From positions 1-64,000 of the forward strand of contig NZ_PYIX02000002.1 in assembly GCF_003024515.2 (NCBI RefSeq): 64,000 nucleotides of DNA, written 5' to 3'. Positions 1-8,307 of the stretch are shown piece after piece. Numbering within the stretch: position 1 is the first letter of the stretch; each line of letters starts with the position of its first letter. The notes under the pieces were generated by a model. The model made no database searches. It was not told where the DNA came from and saw nothing but the letters and a program-made list of their open reading frames with translations. The position numbers were made by a program, and so were the translations under genes. This DNA is from Acinetobacter sichuanensis. Lineage in GTDB: Bacteria; Pseudomonadota; Gammaproteobacteria; Pseudomonadales; Moraxellaceae.

Positions 1-203
1 CAGACGCAACCCCTTTTTTTAAAGTTTTTTAATTTTATTTATCAAGTGATCTTTTTTTAGTCATTTTAAGTAAGTTTTTTACATTTTTTATCCAAATTTG
101 ATTTAATACATGTCAAGGAGCAACTGTTAGAATAAAATAAATGATGAAACTAGTTGTTGCCCCATAAACAATTTTGCTTTTATTGATTTCGTTAAGGACT
201 TAT

Positions 204-1133
204 ATGCATCGTTTAAAATTTTTATGGCTAAGCATGCTAACCATAGGTTTGACCTCTCATGTATTTGCTGAACAAGATGTAGAGACTACGTCTACTAATG
301 CTCTTGATCAAAATACTGAAGTCAGTCAAGTAGCTGCAATAAATGCTGAAGTTGAAGCTACAGGTGCTGAAAGTAAACACCCTCGTCTTGATGCTTTAAA
401 AGAATTAAAAAATATTAAAGTTGAAAATTTGAAGGTAAATGCTAATGCTGCTCAAGCAGATGATGTAAAAGATCCTCTACAACCTTTGAATCGTGAAATT
501 TTTGCATTTAATGATATGTTAGATCGTAACGTTGCTCGTCCTTTAGCTGTACAGTATGTAGCAAAAGTACCTGAAGATGTTCGAGGTTCTTATAGTTCAT
601 TTCGTAAAAATTTAAGTGAACCTTGGAATGCCGTAAATCAACTTGCACAAGGTCGTTTTAGTCGTGCAGCTAAAACTTTAGGGCGCTTTACCATTAATAC
701 AGTAACTTCTTTAGGTTTAGCAGATCCAGCAAAACGTTTAGGTCTACCTAATGAAGATGAAAGCTTAGGAACAACTTTGGGTTATTATGGTGTTCCAAGT
801 GGTCCTTATTTAATGTTGCCACTTTTAGGACCTAGCACTTTACGTAATTCTTTAGATTATGTTGCTGAAAGTTATGCTAATCCTTTGACGTATCCAATGG
901 ATGATAATGATCAAACAAGTTTAATTTGGGGCAATCGTATGATGGGTGGTATTAATGCCCGTTCACGCTTGTTAGAGTTTGAAGGTGCTTTACAAGGTGA
1001 TAGATATGCTGCGATTCGTGATATTTATTTACAACGTCAAGGTTATAACATCGCTCAGAAAAAAGGTTTAGGTGCTGAAGCAATTTCATTTGTAGATGAT
1101 GAAAGTACTGAAGACCCTGATTCAACGCAATAA
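204..1133 (+). CDS. mlaA: MlaA (VacJ) family outer-membrane lipid asymmetry protein
   Basis: MlaA removes phospholipids from the outer leaflet of the outer membrane and passes them to MlaC for return to the inner membrane. The core family signature runs from DPLQPLNREIFAFND through the NAVNQLAQGRF block, the LGLPNEDESLGTTLG block and LPLLGPSTLR. I chose the ATG at 204 because AAGGA lies five bases upstream (194-198) and the next residues form a signal peptide (MHRLKFLWLSMLTIGLTSHVFA) ending in V-F-A. A TTG at 174 is open but lacks such support. The product is 309 residues. The protein contains no cysteine, so unlike E. coli MlaA it cannot be lipidated at a lipobox. About 60 residues of Ala/Glu/Asn-rich linker separate the signal peptide from the domain. 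The family call is secure; the non-lipidated state is inferred. Confidence 0.93.
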   Translation: MHRLKFLWLSMLTIGLTSHVFAEQDVETTSTNALDQNTEVSQVAAINAEVEATGAESKHPRLDALKELKNIKVENLKVNANAAQADDVKDPLQPLNREIFAFNDMLDRNVARPLAVQYVAKVPEDVRGSYSSFRKNLSEPWNAVNQLAQGRFSRAAKTLGRFTINTVTSLGLADPAKRLGLPNEDESLGTTLGYYGVPSGPYLMLPLLGPSTLRNSLDYVAESYANPLTYPMDDNDQTSLIWGNRMMGGINARSRLLEFEGALQGDRYAAIRDIYLQRQGYNIAQKKGLGAEAISFVDDESTEDPDSTQ

Positions 1134-1278
1134 TCGCAATATAATTGAAAATATTTTGTAAAACTTATTTTGTGTTGGCATTACTTTGTGGATGCCTACA
1201 CTACTTGGCTATCTATTTTACATCGTCTAACATAGATTTAGCTTTATCATTTTAGTTTCAGGATCATTAATTAACTTT

Positions 1279-2247
1279 ATGTATTTCATTCAGCCCACTC
1301 GCACAATACCGAATTTAGACCAAGTACTAAATAATCTTCCGAGTCTGCAAATGATCAACATTGAAGATATTAACCTGTATGATCCAACAATTATTGCAAT
1401 TGCTGATGTACAAGACTATTTACAACATCAGTGGAATTTGCCTACTGTTGTGATAGCGTTTGAAAATGAAGGCACAGCATTATCACAAGCATGGGAATTA
1501 GGTGCTTTAGCGGGCTGGATCTGGACACGTCTACCTGCACATCCTGAACATTCATTATTAAAAATAGATGCACAATATAAACGTAATCAGGACAGTCGTG
1601 ACTTACCTTCTGCTGCCGAATTACAAAAAAAATTACTTCCTAATCCTATTGAACTACAAAATTATAAAGTTGAAACATTATTTAAACCTTCAGCTTATTT
1701 ATCTGGCGATTGGTATGATTATTGGAAAATAAGCGATAAAGAAATTATTTTTTATTTAGCTGATGTTTCAGGACATGGTGTGACAAGCTCTTTACTCACT
1801 TCATGGATGGCAGCATTTCATGGTCGCTCAAAAACCCCAAGAGAATTAATTAAAAAATTGAATGGGATGTTGGTTCAGGAAAATATTGAAAAACACATCA
1901 CCATGATTGCAGGCGTTCTAAATTTAGAAACACATGTGCTGAAGTGGTCAAGTGCTGGGCATTATCCTCCTCCTATTATTTTTGAGCCGAACCAAGCACC
2001 TCGCGTTTTAAACACCAGTAGTTTTCCTTTAGGTTTAACAGAAGACCTCGAAGTTGAAGAGTTTCAATTTGTTCTCAATCGACATGCTCGGTTTATTATT
2101 TGTTCTGATGGTGCACTTGAACCTTATGATGGCGGATTAAACGAACAGTTCTCACAATTGGTCTATCATTTGCAAAATCAATCATTCCAAGCACCTAATC
2201 ATGTTGCTGATGATATTGCCATTCTCAGTTTAAGAAGAATGAATTAA
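1279..2247 (+). CDS. gigA: PP2C/SpoIIE-type serine phosphatase, GigA-like
   Basis: This is an RsbU-like phosphatase expected to dephosphorylate an anti-sigma-antagonist-type partner. Residues 1 to about 100 resemble a degenerate receiver or regulatory domain without an obvious phospho-acceptor pocket. From about residue 110 a PPM/SpoIIE phosphatase domain follows. Metal-binding aspartates sit in SGDWYDYW (D144) and LADVSGHG (D162), with further acidic motifs at ICSDGALEPYDGG and VADDIAILSLR near the C terminus. The neighbouring STAS protein (gigB) is the likely substrate. In A. baumannii the GigA/GigB pair is a known stress and virulence pathway that connects to the nitrogen PTS; orthology here rests on architecture and gene pairing. 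Confidence 0.87.
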   Translation: MYFIQPTRTIPNLDQVLNNLPSLQMINIEDINLYDPTIIAIADVQDYLQHQWNLPTVVIAFENEGTALSQAWELGALAGWIWTRLPAHPEHSLLKIDAQYKRNQDSRDLPSAAELQKKLLPNPIELQNYKVETLFKPSAYLSGDWYDYWKISDKEIIFYLADVSGHGVTSSLLTSWMAAFHGRSKTPRELIKKLNGMLVQENIEKHITMIAGVLNLETHVLKWSSAGHYPPPIIFEPNQAPRVLNTSSFPLGLTEDLEVEEFQFVLNRHARFIICSDGALEPYDGGLNEQFSQLVYHLQNQSFQAPNHVADDIAILSLRRMN

Positions 2248-2360
2248 TCTAATATTCATATACTTAGTTAAATATAGACTATTCTCTAACTCAAGAATAC
2301 TTGAGTATAAAGTTGCGCTATGTGATAATTTTCCTATCCTTCTCTGCAAATGGCATTTAT

Positions 2361-2891
2361 ATGTCAACAGGTCATGTTGAATATGCAAGCTTGAATGGAA
2401 CGCATATTTTCAAACTTATTGGTGAAGTACGCGCCCAGTCTTGCATAAGCTTAGACAAACTTTTGGCAAGGATCGAACAGCAAGAAAACGTCGTTGGCGC
2501 TATTGTTGATTTGACCCAAACCAGCTTTATAGACAGCACAGTTTTAGGTGTATTGGCGAAGTTGGGCTTAAAGCTCAAGCAAGTCCATCACATCCAAGCG
2601 GTCATGTTATCTACAAATCCTGATATCACCACTCTAGCCAATAGCATGGGCTTAGGGCAGGTTTTTGTCATCTTAAATTATTGTGGCGACCCAAATGTGT
2701 GCACACAAGCTTTGTTAGATGACAATATCAATCACAATACAATGCTACATACTGTTTTAGATGCACATAAAACATTAATGAAACTCAATGAAAATAATCA
2801 AAATATGTTTGAGCCATTAGTGAAGCAACTTGAGAAACAAAAAGACGATATGCAATGTGTGCTAAATTCTGAGCCTCAACATAACATCTAA
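2361..2891 (+). CDS. gigB: STAS-domain anti-sigma-factor antagonist, GigB-like
   Basis: This is a SpoIIAA-like STAS protein of 176 residues. The phospho-acceptor loop reads SFIDSTVLGVLAKLG, with S59 aligning with the serine phosphorylated in SpoIIAA. I start it at the ATG at 2361 because STAS strand 1 (HVEYASLNGTHIFKLIGEV) follows directly. The in-frame TTG at 2301 would add 20 hydrophobic residues that do not belong to the fold. About 65 residues after the STAS core are polar and probably helical. The gene lies 113 bases downstream of the phosphatase on the same strand. In A. baumannii GigB is the partner dephosphorylated by GigA and communicates with NPr; a ptsO gene is also in this window at 41951-42220. 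Confidence 0.84.
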   Translation: MSTGHVEYASLNGTHIFKLIGEVRAQSCISLDKLLARIEQQENVVGAIVDLTQTSFIDSTVLGVLAKLGLKLKQVHHIQAVMLSTNPDITTLANSMGLGQVFVILNYCGDPNVCTQALLDDNINHNTMLHTVLDAHKTLMKLNENNQNMFEPLVKQLEKQKDDMQCVLNSEPQHNI

Positions 2892-2922
2892 GTTTTAAAA
2901 TAAGTCTAATTAAGGAAAAACA

Positions 2923-3747
2923 ATGACTTTACTTTCTGTTGTTCAAATGAATTCTCAAAATGACATTGAAGCAAATTTCAGTGTGATTGAGTCATTGATC
3001 CAACAAAGTAAAGCCAATGGTGCTTCTTTAATTGTATTTCCTGAAAACTTTGTTTGTTTTGCTGCGGGTAAACAGCGTGAAACAGCCGAACGCTTTGAAG
3101 AATTTCAACAGCGTTTAGAGCATCTTGCTGCTCAGTATCAAATCTGGATTGTTGCAGGCACATTGCCTTGCCCTTTCCGCCCTGACGGTTCGACGATTTC
3201 AGATGGTCGGGTTCGTACAGTAAGCCTGTGTATCAGCCCTGAACGGACTGAAGCACGTTATGACAAAATTCATTTGTTTGATGTGCAAGTCGGTGATTCG
3301 GTGGGGGGCTATCAAGAGTCAAAATTCTTTGAACCTGGTACAGATGTAGTTGTGGCGAAAACCCCTTTTGGCAATATCGGCTTGATGGTCTGTTATGACT
3401 TGCGTTTTCCTGAACTTGCTTTAAGCCTGAGATCTCAAGGTGCCAATATTTTGACTGCGCCTGCGGCTTTTACTTATACCACTGGCGAAATGCATTGGCA
3501 GTTATTGCTTCAAGCACGAGCAATGGACAGTCAATGTCAGGTTTTAGGTGCAGCGCAACAAGGTTGGCATGGTGAAAAACGTCAGACTTGGGGACATGCA
3601 GGTGCAAGCAATAGTCGTGGTCAAATTTTAGAAATCACCAATCAAGAAGGTGCACAGCTTTTGACTGTGCCTTTTGATTTAGCAGAACAGGAAGCCATTC
3701 GTGCGTCTATGCCTTTGATGCAACATCGTATTTTAGTGCAATACTAA
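2923..3747 (+). CDS. Carbon-nitrogen hydrolase (nitrilase superfamily, Nit/omega-amidase type)
   Basis: The enzyme hydrolyses a C-N amide bond with a Glu-Lys-Cys triad visible as E41 (VFPENF), K115 (RYDKIHLFD) and C157 (GLMVCYDLRFPEL). The CYDLRFPEL context is typical of the Nit1/deaminated-glutathione amidase and omega-amidase branch, so a metabolite-repair role is likely. The exact substrate cannot be read from sequence. The 274-residue length is normal for a single-domain member. The start at 2923 has a ribosome site (AAGGA) a few bases upstream, and gigB ends 31 bases before, so the two could be cotranscribed. Confidence 0.9.
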   Translation: MTLLSVVQMNSQNDIEANFSVIESLIQQSKANGASLIVFPENFVCFAAGKQRETAERFEEFQQRLEHLAAQYQIWIVAGTLPCPFRPDGSTISDGRVRTVSLCISPERTEARYDKIHLFDVQVGDSVGGYQESKFFEPGTDVVVAKTPFGNIGLMVCYDLRFPELALSLRSQGANILTAPAAFTYTTGEMHWQLLLQARAMDSQCQVLGAAQQGWHGEKRQTWGHAGASNSRGQILEITNQEGAQLLTVPFDLAEQEAIRASMPLMQHRILVQY

Positions 3748-3866
3748 ACATCATTTTTGTATTGCATCTCACTTTTCAATCTCTGATAAATTTACAAAAA
3801 TACTGCTTATTCTATCCTCACTTTCAGACAGGATAATGGTTCAAATAAAATACACAGGGATTTACC

Positions 3867-4292
3867 ATGTCTTTAGAAAAAGTTGTTTATACCGCACATG
3901 CAAAAGCCACAGGCGGTCGTGATGGTCGTGCCACTTCCTCAGATAATATTTTAGATGTAAAACTTGCAGTACCTACAGAAATGGGCGGTGCAGGTGGTGG
4001 AACCAATCCTGAACAGCTTTTTGCTGCGGGTTATTCTGCATGTTTTTTAGGGGCAATGAAGTTTGTTGCCAACCGTGATCATTTAAAAATCACGCCTGAT
4101 GCTTATATTGAGGGTGATGTTGGTATCGGTCCAATTCCAACAGGTTTTGGTATTCAGGTGACTTTAAATATTCATTTGAAAGGTTTGGAACAAGCAGAAG
4201 CGCAAAAACTGGTGGATGCTGCGCATATTGTTTGTCCTTATTCAAATGCAACACGTGGCAATATTGATGTGACGTTGAATGTGATTGTTTGA
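3867..4292 (+). CDS. ohr: Organic hydroperoxide resistance protein, Ohr/OsmC family
   Basis: Ohr is a cytoplasmic thiol peroxidase that reduces organic and fatty-acid hydroperoxides using lipoylated proteins as reductant. The 141-residue length is typical. The redox pair is visible as C59 in GYSACFLGAM and C123 in HIVCPYSNATRGNIDV, with the conserved active-site R18 and E49 (TNPEQLFAAGYSAC). It is preceded by a 119-base gap and followed by a hairpin terminator, so it is probably monocistronic. No ohrR regulator is adjacent and I did not identify an OhrR operator. Confidence 0.94.
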   Translation: MSLEKVVYTAHAKATGGRDGRATSSDNILDVKLAVPTEMGGAGGGTNPEQLFAAGYSACFLGAMKFVANRDHLKITPDAYIEGDVGIGPIPTGFGIQVTLNIHLKGLEQAEAQKLVDAAHIVCPYSNATRGNIDVTLNVIV

Positions 4293-4301
4293 TGGTTTGA
4301 T

Positions 4302-4340
4302 GCCTATCTAGACATTTAATTTTAGATAGGTTTTATTTTA
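4302..4340 (+). terminator. Rho-independent terminator after ohr
   Basis: An 8-base stem, CCTATCTA (4302-4309) and TAGATAGG (4323-4330), is followed by TTTTATTTTA. It lies 10 bases past the ohr stop and isolates ohr from the DUF262 gene. Confidence 0.8.
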
Positions 4341-4397
4341 AATACTTATTTTTTATAGCATAATATCTTCAATAAAACTTTGAAAAATGTGCTTAGA

Positions 4398-5750
4398 ATG
4401 AATCTTGAATCCAAAATCAACAATGAACTCATTGAAAGTGAATGTCTAGAAAATGATGAAACACTAGAATTACAAGAAAAAGATATAAGACAAATTATCT
4501 GGCAGCCCAAAGATTTCTCATTAAGAGAGTTTCTTTCAATGCAACAAGATAATGATTTAGATTTACAGCCAGAATATCAAAGAAAATTTGTTGCTTCGTT
4601 GAAAATTGCAAGTAGATTAATCGAATCTATATTAATGGATGTTCCTATTCCTGTTATTTATTTAGCAGAAGAAAAAGATGGAACATTTAGCGTCATTGAT
4701 GGACAACAACGTCTGACATCTTTTTTAAGTTTTATTACAGGAAAATTTCCAAATGGTGATGTTTTCAAATTGACAGGATTAACTGTTTTTAAAGAACTCA
4801 ATCGAAAAACTTTTGAGGATTTAGACAAAGCATTACAAACCAAAATTAAAACCACAACTATTCACACTATATTGATTAAAAAGGAATCAAATGAAGATGT
4901 GAAGTTTGAAATTTTTGAACGACTTAATACAGGATCAACCGCCTTAAATGAAGATGAAATTAGAAATAGTGTTTATCGTGGTGATTATATAAAACTACTA
5001 AGCGAACTTGAAAATAATAAAACTTTTGATCAACTCGTTAAAAAGGATAATTTTAAAAATCGTATGATCTATAGAGGTATGATTTTACGTTTTTTTGCGT
5101 TGACTGAAAAATCTTACTTAAACTATAAACCAAGTATGAAACAATTTTGCAATAAAGAACTTCGAGATAATCGCTTTATCACGCAAGAAAAACAAAAAGA
5201 GTATAAAGAGCGATTTAATCATTGTGTTGATTTAGTTAAAGTTGTGTTTGGTGAAACTGCTTTTAGAAGATACTTGGGAGCAGCTAATGAAACTCAACAA
5301 GGAACTTGGGCAACAACACGCATTAATATGGCATTATTTGATATCCAAATGTATGGCTTCAAAGACTATTCAAAAAATGATGTTTTAAGAAATGCTGACT
5401 ATATTCGAGAAGCCATGATTGATTTGATGAATAACAACCATGAGTTCATTGATTCCATTTTAATACAAACCTCAAACAAGGAAATCCTTAGAAAAAGATT
5501 TAAAATTTGGACTGAAAAACTTGAAGAAATTATTTCAGATAAAAATTATGAATTAAGAATCTTTCCTTATGCCATCAAAAAACAATTGTTTGATCAAAAT
5601 CCAGTGTGTTCAATATCAAAACAACGCATTTTAGCAATTGAAGACTCAGAAGTTGATCACATTATTCCATACTCAAAAGGTGGAAAAACTGATATTGAGA
5701 ATGCACAATTAGTTTTACGATATTTTAATCGAGCAAAAAGCAATAAATAA
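4398..5750 (+). CDS. DUF262 (GmrSD N-domain-like) protein with C-terminal HNH endonuclease motif
   Basis: The N-terminal half is a DUF262/ParB-like domain with the signature IDGQQRLTSFLSF after LQPEYQRKFV; this domain is found in the GmrS part of type IV restriction enzymes. The C-terminal ~65 residues form an HNH nuclease-like segment: a Cys after a basic stretch (NPVCSISKQRI), then EVDHIIPYSKGG and NAQLVLRYFNRAKSNK. The second Cys of a zinc-ribbon CxxC is absent. I use the ATG at 4398; an in-frame TTG at 4380 would add six residues and neither has a strong ribosome site. The gene is very A-rich, stands alone between two conserved genes, and has its own upstream terminator, which suggests horizontal acquisition. 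A nucleic-acid defence role is inferred; the target is unknown. Confidence 0.8.
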   Translation: MNLESKINNELIESECLENDETLELQEKDIRQIIWQPKDFSLREFLSMQQDNDLDLQPEYQRKFVASLKIASRLIESILMDVPIPVIYLAEEKDGTFSVIDGQQRLTSFLSFITGKFPNGDVFKLTGLTVFKELNRKTFEDLDKALQTKIKTTTIHTILIKKESNEDVKFEIFERLNTGSTALNEDEIRNSVYRGDYIKLLSELENNKTFDQLVKKDNFKNRMIYRGMILRFFALTEKSYLNYKPSMKQFCNKELRDNRFITQEKQKEYKERFNHCVDLVKVVFGETAFRRYLGAANETQQGTWATTRINMALFDIQMYGFKDYSKNDVLRNADYIREAMIDLMNNNHEFIDSILIQTSNKEILRKRFKIWTEKLEEIISDKNYELRIFPYAIKKQLFDQNPVCSISKQRILAIEDSEVDHIIPYSKGGKTDIENAQLVLRYFNRAKSNK

Positions 5751-5888
5751 TAAATACCCCCATTTTTGACTGGTGAAGCAAACATTTTTCATGCTTGCTT
5801 TGCTACTCCTCTATCCATATCCTTTATACCACCACTAAAATATTAAATATATTCTTATACTTCAATACAATAAGAAAAAATACTTTCA

Positions 5889-7376
5889 TCACTCTGCTGC
5901 TTCATTGGTGACACGTAAAACCTCTTCCATCGTGGTTTTACCTGCCAACACCTTACGCAAACCATCATCACGGATCGAACCTGCATCACGGCGCGCATAT
6001 TCCTCAAGTTCATACTCAGCCGCATTGCCATGAATCAAACGACGCATTTGCTCATCGATAGGCACAATTTCATAAATTGCGGTACGACCTGTAAATCCTG
6101 TATGTGAACAATGATCACAGCCCTTTGGCACAGGCAGTTTTAAATCAATTGCATTAGAAACAGGCTTAAAAATGGCTTTCTCAAAATCATCTGCTTCACG
6201 CCATGTATGACATTGCGAACAGATTGTTCTCACTAAACGCTGCGCAATCACCCCAATCAAGGAACTCGATAATAAGAAAGGTTCAATCCCCATATCTTTT
6301 AAACGTGTCACTGCACCAATTGCGGTATTGGTATGCAGCGTAGATAAAACCAAGTGACCTGTTAATGAGGCTTGCACAGCAATTTCTGCGGTTTCAAGGT
6401 CACGAATCTCACCCACCATCACCACATCGGGGTCTTGACGAAGCATGGCTTTTAAAGCACGTGCAAACGTCATATCCACTTTGGTATTGACCTGCGTCTG
6501 TCCAATCCCTTCAAGCTGATACTCAATCGGATCTTCGGCAGTCAAAATATTTTTAGAACCATCATTTAAGTCAGAAAGCGCAGCATACAGCGTGGTGGTT
6601 TTACCCGAACCTGTTGGACCCGTGACCAAAATAATGCCATGTGGGCGATGTACCAAAGTCGTTAAACGCTCATAATCACTTGGCATTAAACCCAAATGCG
6701 TCATGTTTAAACGCCCTGCTTGCTTATCTAGCAAACGCATCACCACACGTTCACCATGTGAAGATGGTAAAGTTGAAACACGGACATCCACTTCACGTCC
6801 TGCAAGACGCAAAGAAATACGGCCATCCTGAGGAATACGCTTTTCGGCAATATCCAGTTTTGCCATGACTTTAATACGAGAAACCAAAAGTGGCGCAAGT
6901 TCACGCCGTGGTTGGACAATTTCACGTAACTGACCATCCACACGTAAACGCACAGAAAGTTTCTTTTCAAAGGCTTCAATATGAATATCAGATGCACCCA
7001 CACGAATGGCTTCGGAGAGTAAGGCATTAATTAAACGAACAATCGGTGCATCATCTTCCTGATCCATTAAATCTTCTGTTTCAGGAACTTGATCTGCTAA
7101 ACTAAGTAAATCAGGGTGATCTTCCAAACCTGCTGCAACTTGTTGTGACTCACCTGTTTCACCTGCATAACTTGAACTGAGTAAATGATTAAATTCTGTT
7201 TCATTACACAGTTGATGATGTGCAGAACGACCAAGGTAACGGCGTGCCTCTTGAATGGCAATCTGTGTAGTATTTTCACGACGGACAATAAAAACTTGAT
7301 CGCCTTCGTAACGTAATAGCACTCCATGCCGTTTCGCAAAACTATAAGGTATTTGTAATTGTTTAAGGACTTGCAT
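5889..7376 (-). CDS. gspE: Type II secretion system ATPase GspE
   Basis: GspE is the cytoplasmic hexameric ATPase that drives pseudopilus assembly in type II secretion. Walker A is GPTGSGKT at residues 253-260. The Asp box and Walker B follow in LTAEDPIEYQ and DPDVVMVGEIRDLETAE, with the His box in GHLVLSTLHTN. A zinc-binding pair CSQC and CDHC, about 30 residues apart, is typical of GspE. The N-terminal N2 domain includes ASDIHIE. The 495-residue length matches GspE rather than the longer pilus ATPase PilB. No other gsp genes are in the window, consistent with the dispersed type II secretion genes of Acinetobacter. It is divergent from the DUF432 gene, sharing a 100-base promoter region. Confidence 0.93.
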   Translation of the reverse strand: MQVLKQLQIPYSFAKRHGVLLRYEGDQVFIVRRENTTQIAIQEARRYLGRSAHHQLCNETEFNHLLSSSYAGETGESQQVAAGLEDHPDLLSLADQVPETEDLMDQEDDAPIVRLINALLSEAIRVGASDIHIEAFEKKLSVRLRVDGQLREIVQPRRELAPLLVSRIKVMAKLDIAEKRIPQDGRISLRLAGREVDVRVSTLPSSHGERVVMRLLDKQAGRLNMTHLGLMPSDYERLTTLVHRPHGIILVTGPTGSGKTTTLYAALSDLNDGSKNILTAEDPIEYQLEGIGQTQVNTKVDMTFARALKAMLRQDPDVVMVGEIRDLETAEIAVQASLTGHLVLSTLHTNTAIGAVTRLKDMGIEPFLLSSSLIGVIAQRLVRTICSQCHTWREADDFEKAIFKPVSNAIDLKLPVPKGCDHCSHTGFTGRTAIYEIVPIDEQMRRLIHGNAAEYELEEYARRDAGSIRDDGLRKVLAGKTTMEEVLRVTNEAAE

Positions 7377-7476
7377 TACAACTTATATTAATGATTAAAA
7401 TTGTTTTGAGTGTACTCTAAGCGCATGACAGCGTGAAGACTGTTTTTTAAAGAAATGATCAGAGGAATGAAGCCTT

Positions 7477-8298
7477 TTGTCCATAAAAAATGAACATCTA
7501 GAACCCGAACTTCCTGATCTGAAATGGTGGGGAGAGCAAAATTTTGAGCTAAATCAATCCAAAGCATGGCAATTTGGCTCAACAATGATGCGTTTAACAC
7601 GCGGTCTACAAGAATGGCGTTTGGAATATTATCGTCCTCAATTTCAATATGACTATGAGCAACAATGGAGTTGTATCCACGATGTTCATTTTGCTTTTCC
7701 ACAGCCTGTGCATGTTGAACGCTATATGTTTAGAGAAACGCATAATCACTTTCAACTGATGCCACGTTTAGCAGATCGTTCAGTGGTGATTCGCCCTGTA
7801 GATCCAATTTATATTCCTGCGGGACAACGTGGAACATTGTATATTAGTACACCGCTTTGGGTGGCAGGTTTTGTACAAGCACAAAAAGAACCGTTGTTTG
7901 ATATTCCTGTAATTTTACCTAAAGACACATGGTTTGGTCCTGATCATCGCAATGGTGAAATGTGTTATGCAACGGCTGTAGATGGACGAACAGAGCTTAA
8001 CCTTTTACGACCTCGTGCTTTTCGTGCCGTAACCCCGATTGTTTTTCATAATATTAGCAGTCATCAATTACGTTTTGATCGTATGAATGTACCTGTTCCT
8101 GCACTACCTTTATTTTATAGTGAAAGTACAGGACGACTTTGGACATCACAAATTAAAGTTATTTATGAAGGTGATGACCGCCCTGCTCGTGTCAAAATTG
8201 AAAGTCGTACGCCACCTTTAGCAGGTGAAGTGAGTTATGTTCATCCACCACGTTCGCCAGGTGGTGCGCTATTTAATATGTTTGATTCATTCTTCTAA
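7477..8298 (+). CDS. DUF432 domain-containing protein
   Basis: The 273-residue soluble protein carries motifs I associate with DUF432: VIRPVDPIYIPAGQRGTLYISTPLWVAG, then LPKDTWFGPD and NGEMCYATAVDGR. No function is established. The start is a TTG at 7477: an in-frame TGA lies at 7468, AGAGGA sits at 7461-7466, and the next in-frame ATG is about 36 codons in. It is followed after only nine bases by an MscS-family channel. That pairing suggests a role connected with osmotic or membrane-tension response, but this is context inference only. Confidence 0.8.
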   Translation: MSIKNEHLEPELPDLKWWGEQNFELNQSKAWQFGSTMMRLTRGLQEWRLEYYRPQFQYDYEQQWSCIHDVHFAFPQPVHVERYMFRETHNHFQLMPRLADRSVVIRPVDPIYIPAGQRGTLYISTPLWVAGFVQAQKEPLFDIPVILPKDTWFGPDHRNGEMCYATAVDGRTELNLLRPRAFRAVTPIVFHNISSHQLRFDRMNVPVPALPLFYSESTGRLWTSQIKVIYEGDDRPARVKIESRTPPLAGEVSYVHPPRSPGGALFNMFDSFF

Positions 8299-8307
8299 GA
8301 GGTCAGC

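Noticed and set aside
5751..5888. Possible terminator after the DUF262 gene
   Set aside because: AGCAA and TTGCT stretches near 5775-5805 do not make a convincing stem with a T-run.
7388..7702. 104-codon minus-strand frame ending just before gspE
   Set aside because: It lies largely opposite the start of the DUF432 gene, has no recognisable motif, and the plus-strand frame has conserved domain motifs and a ribosome site.
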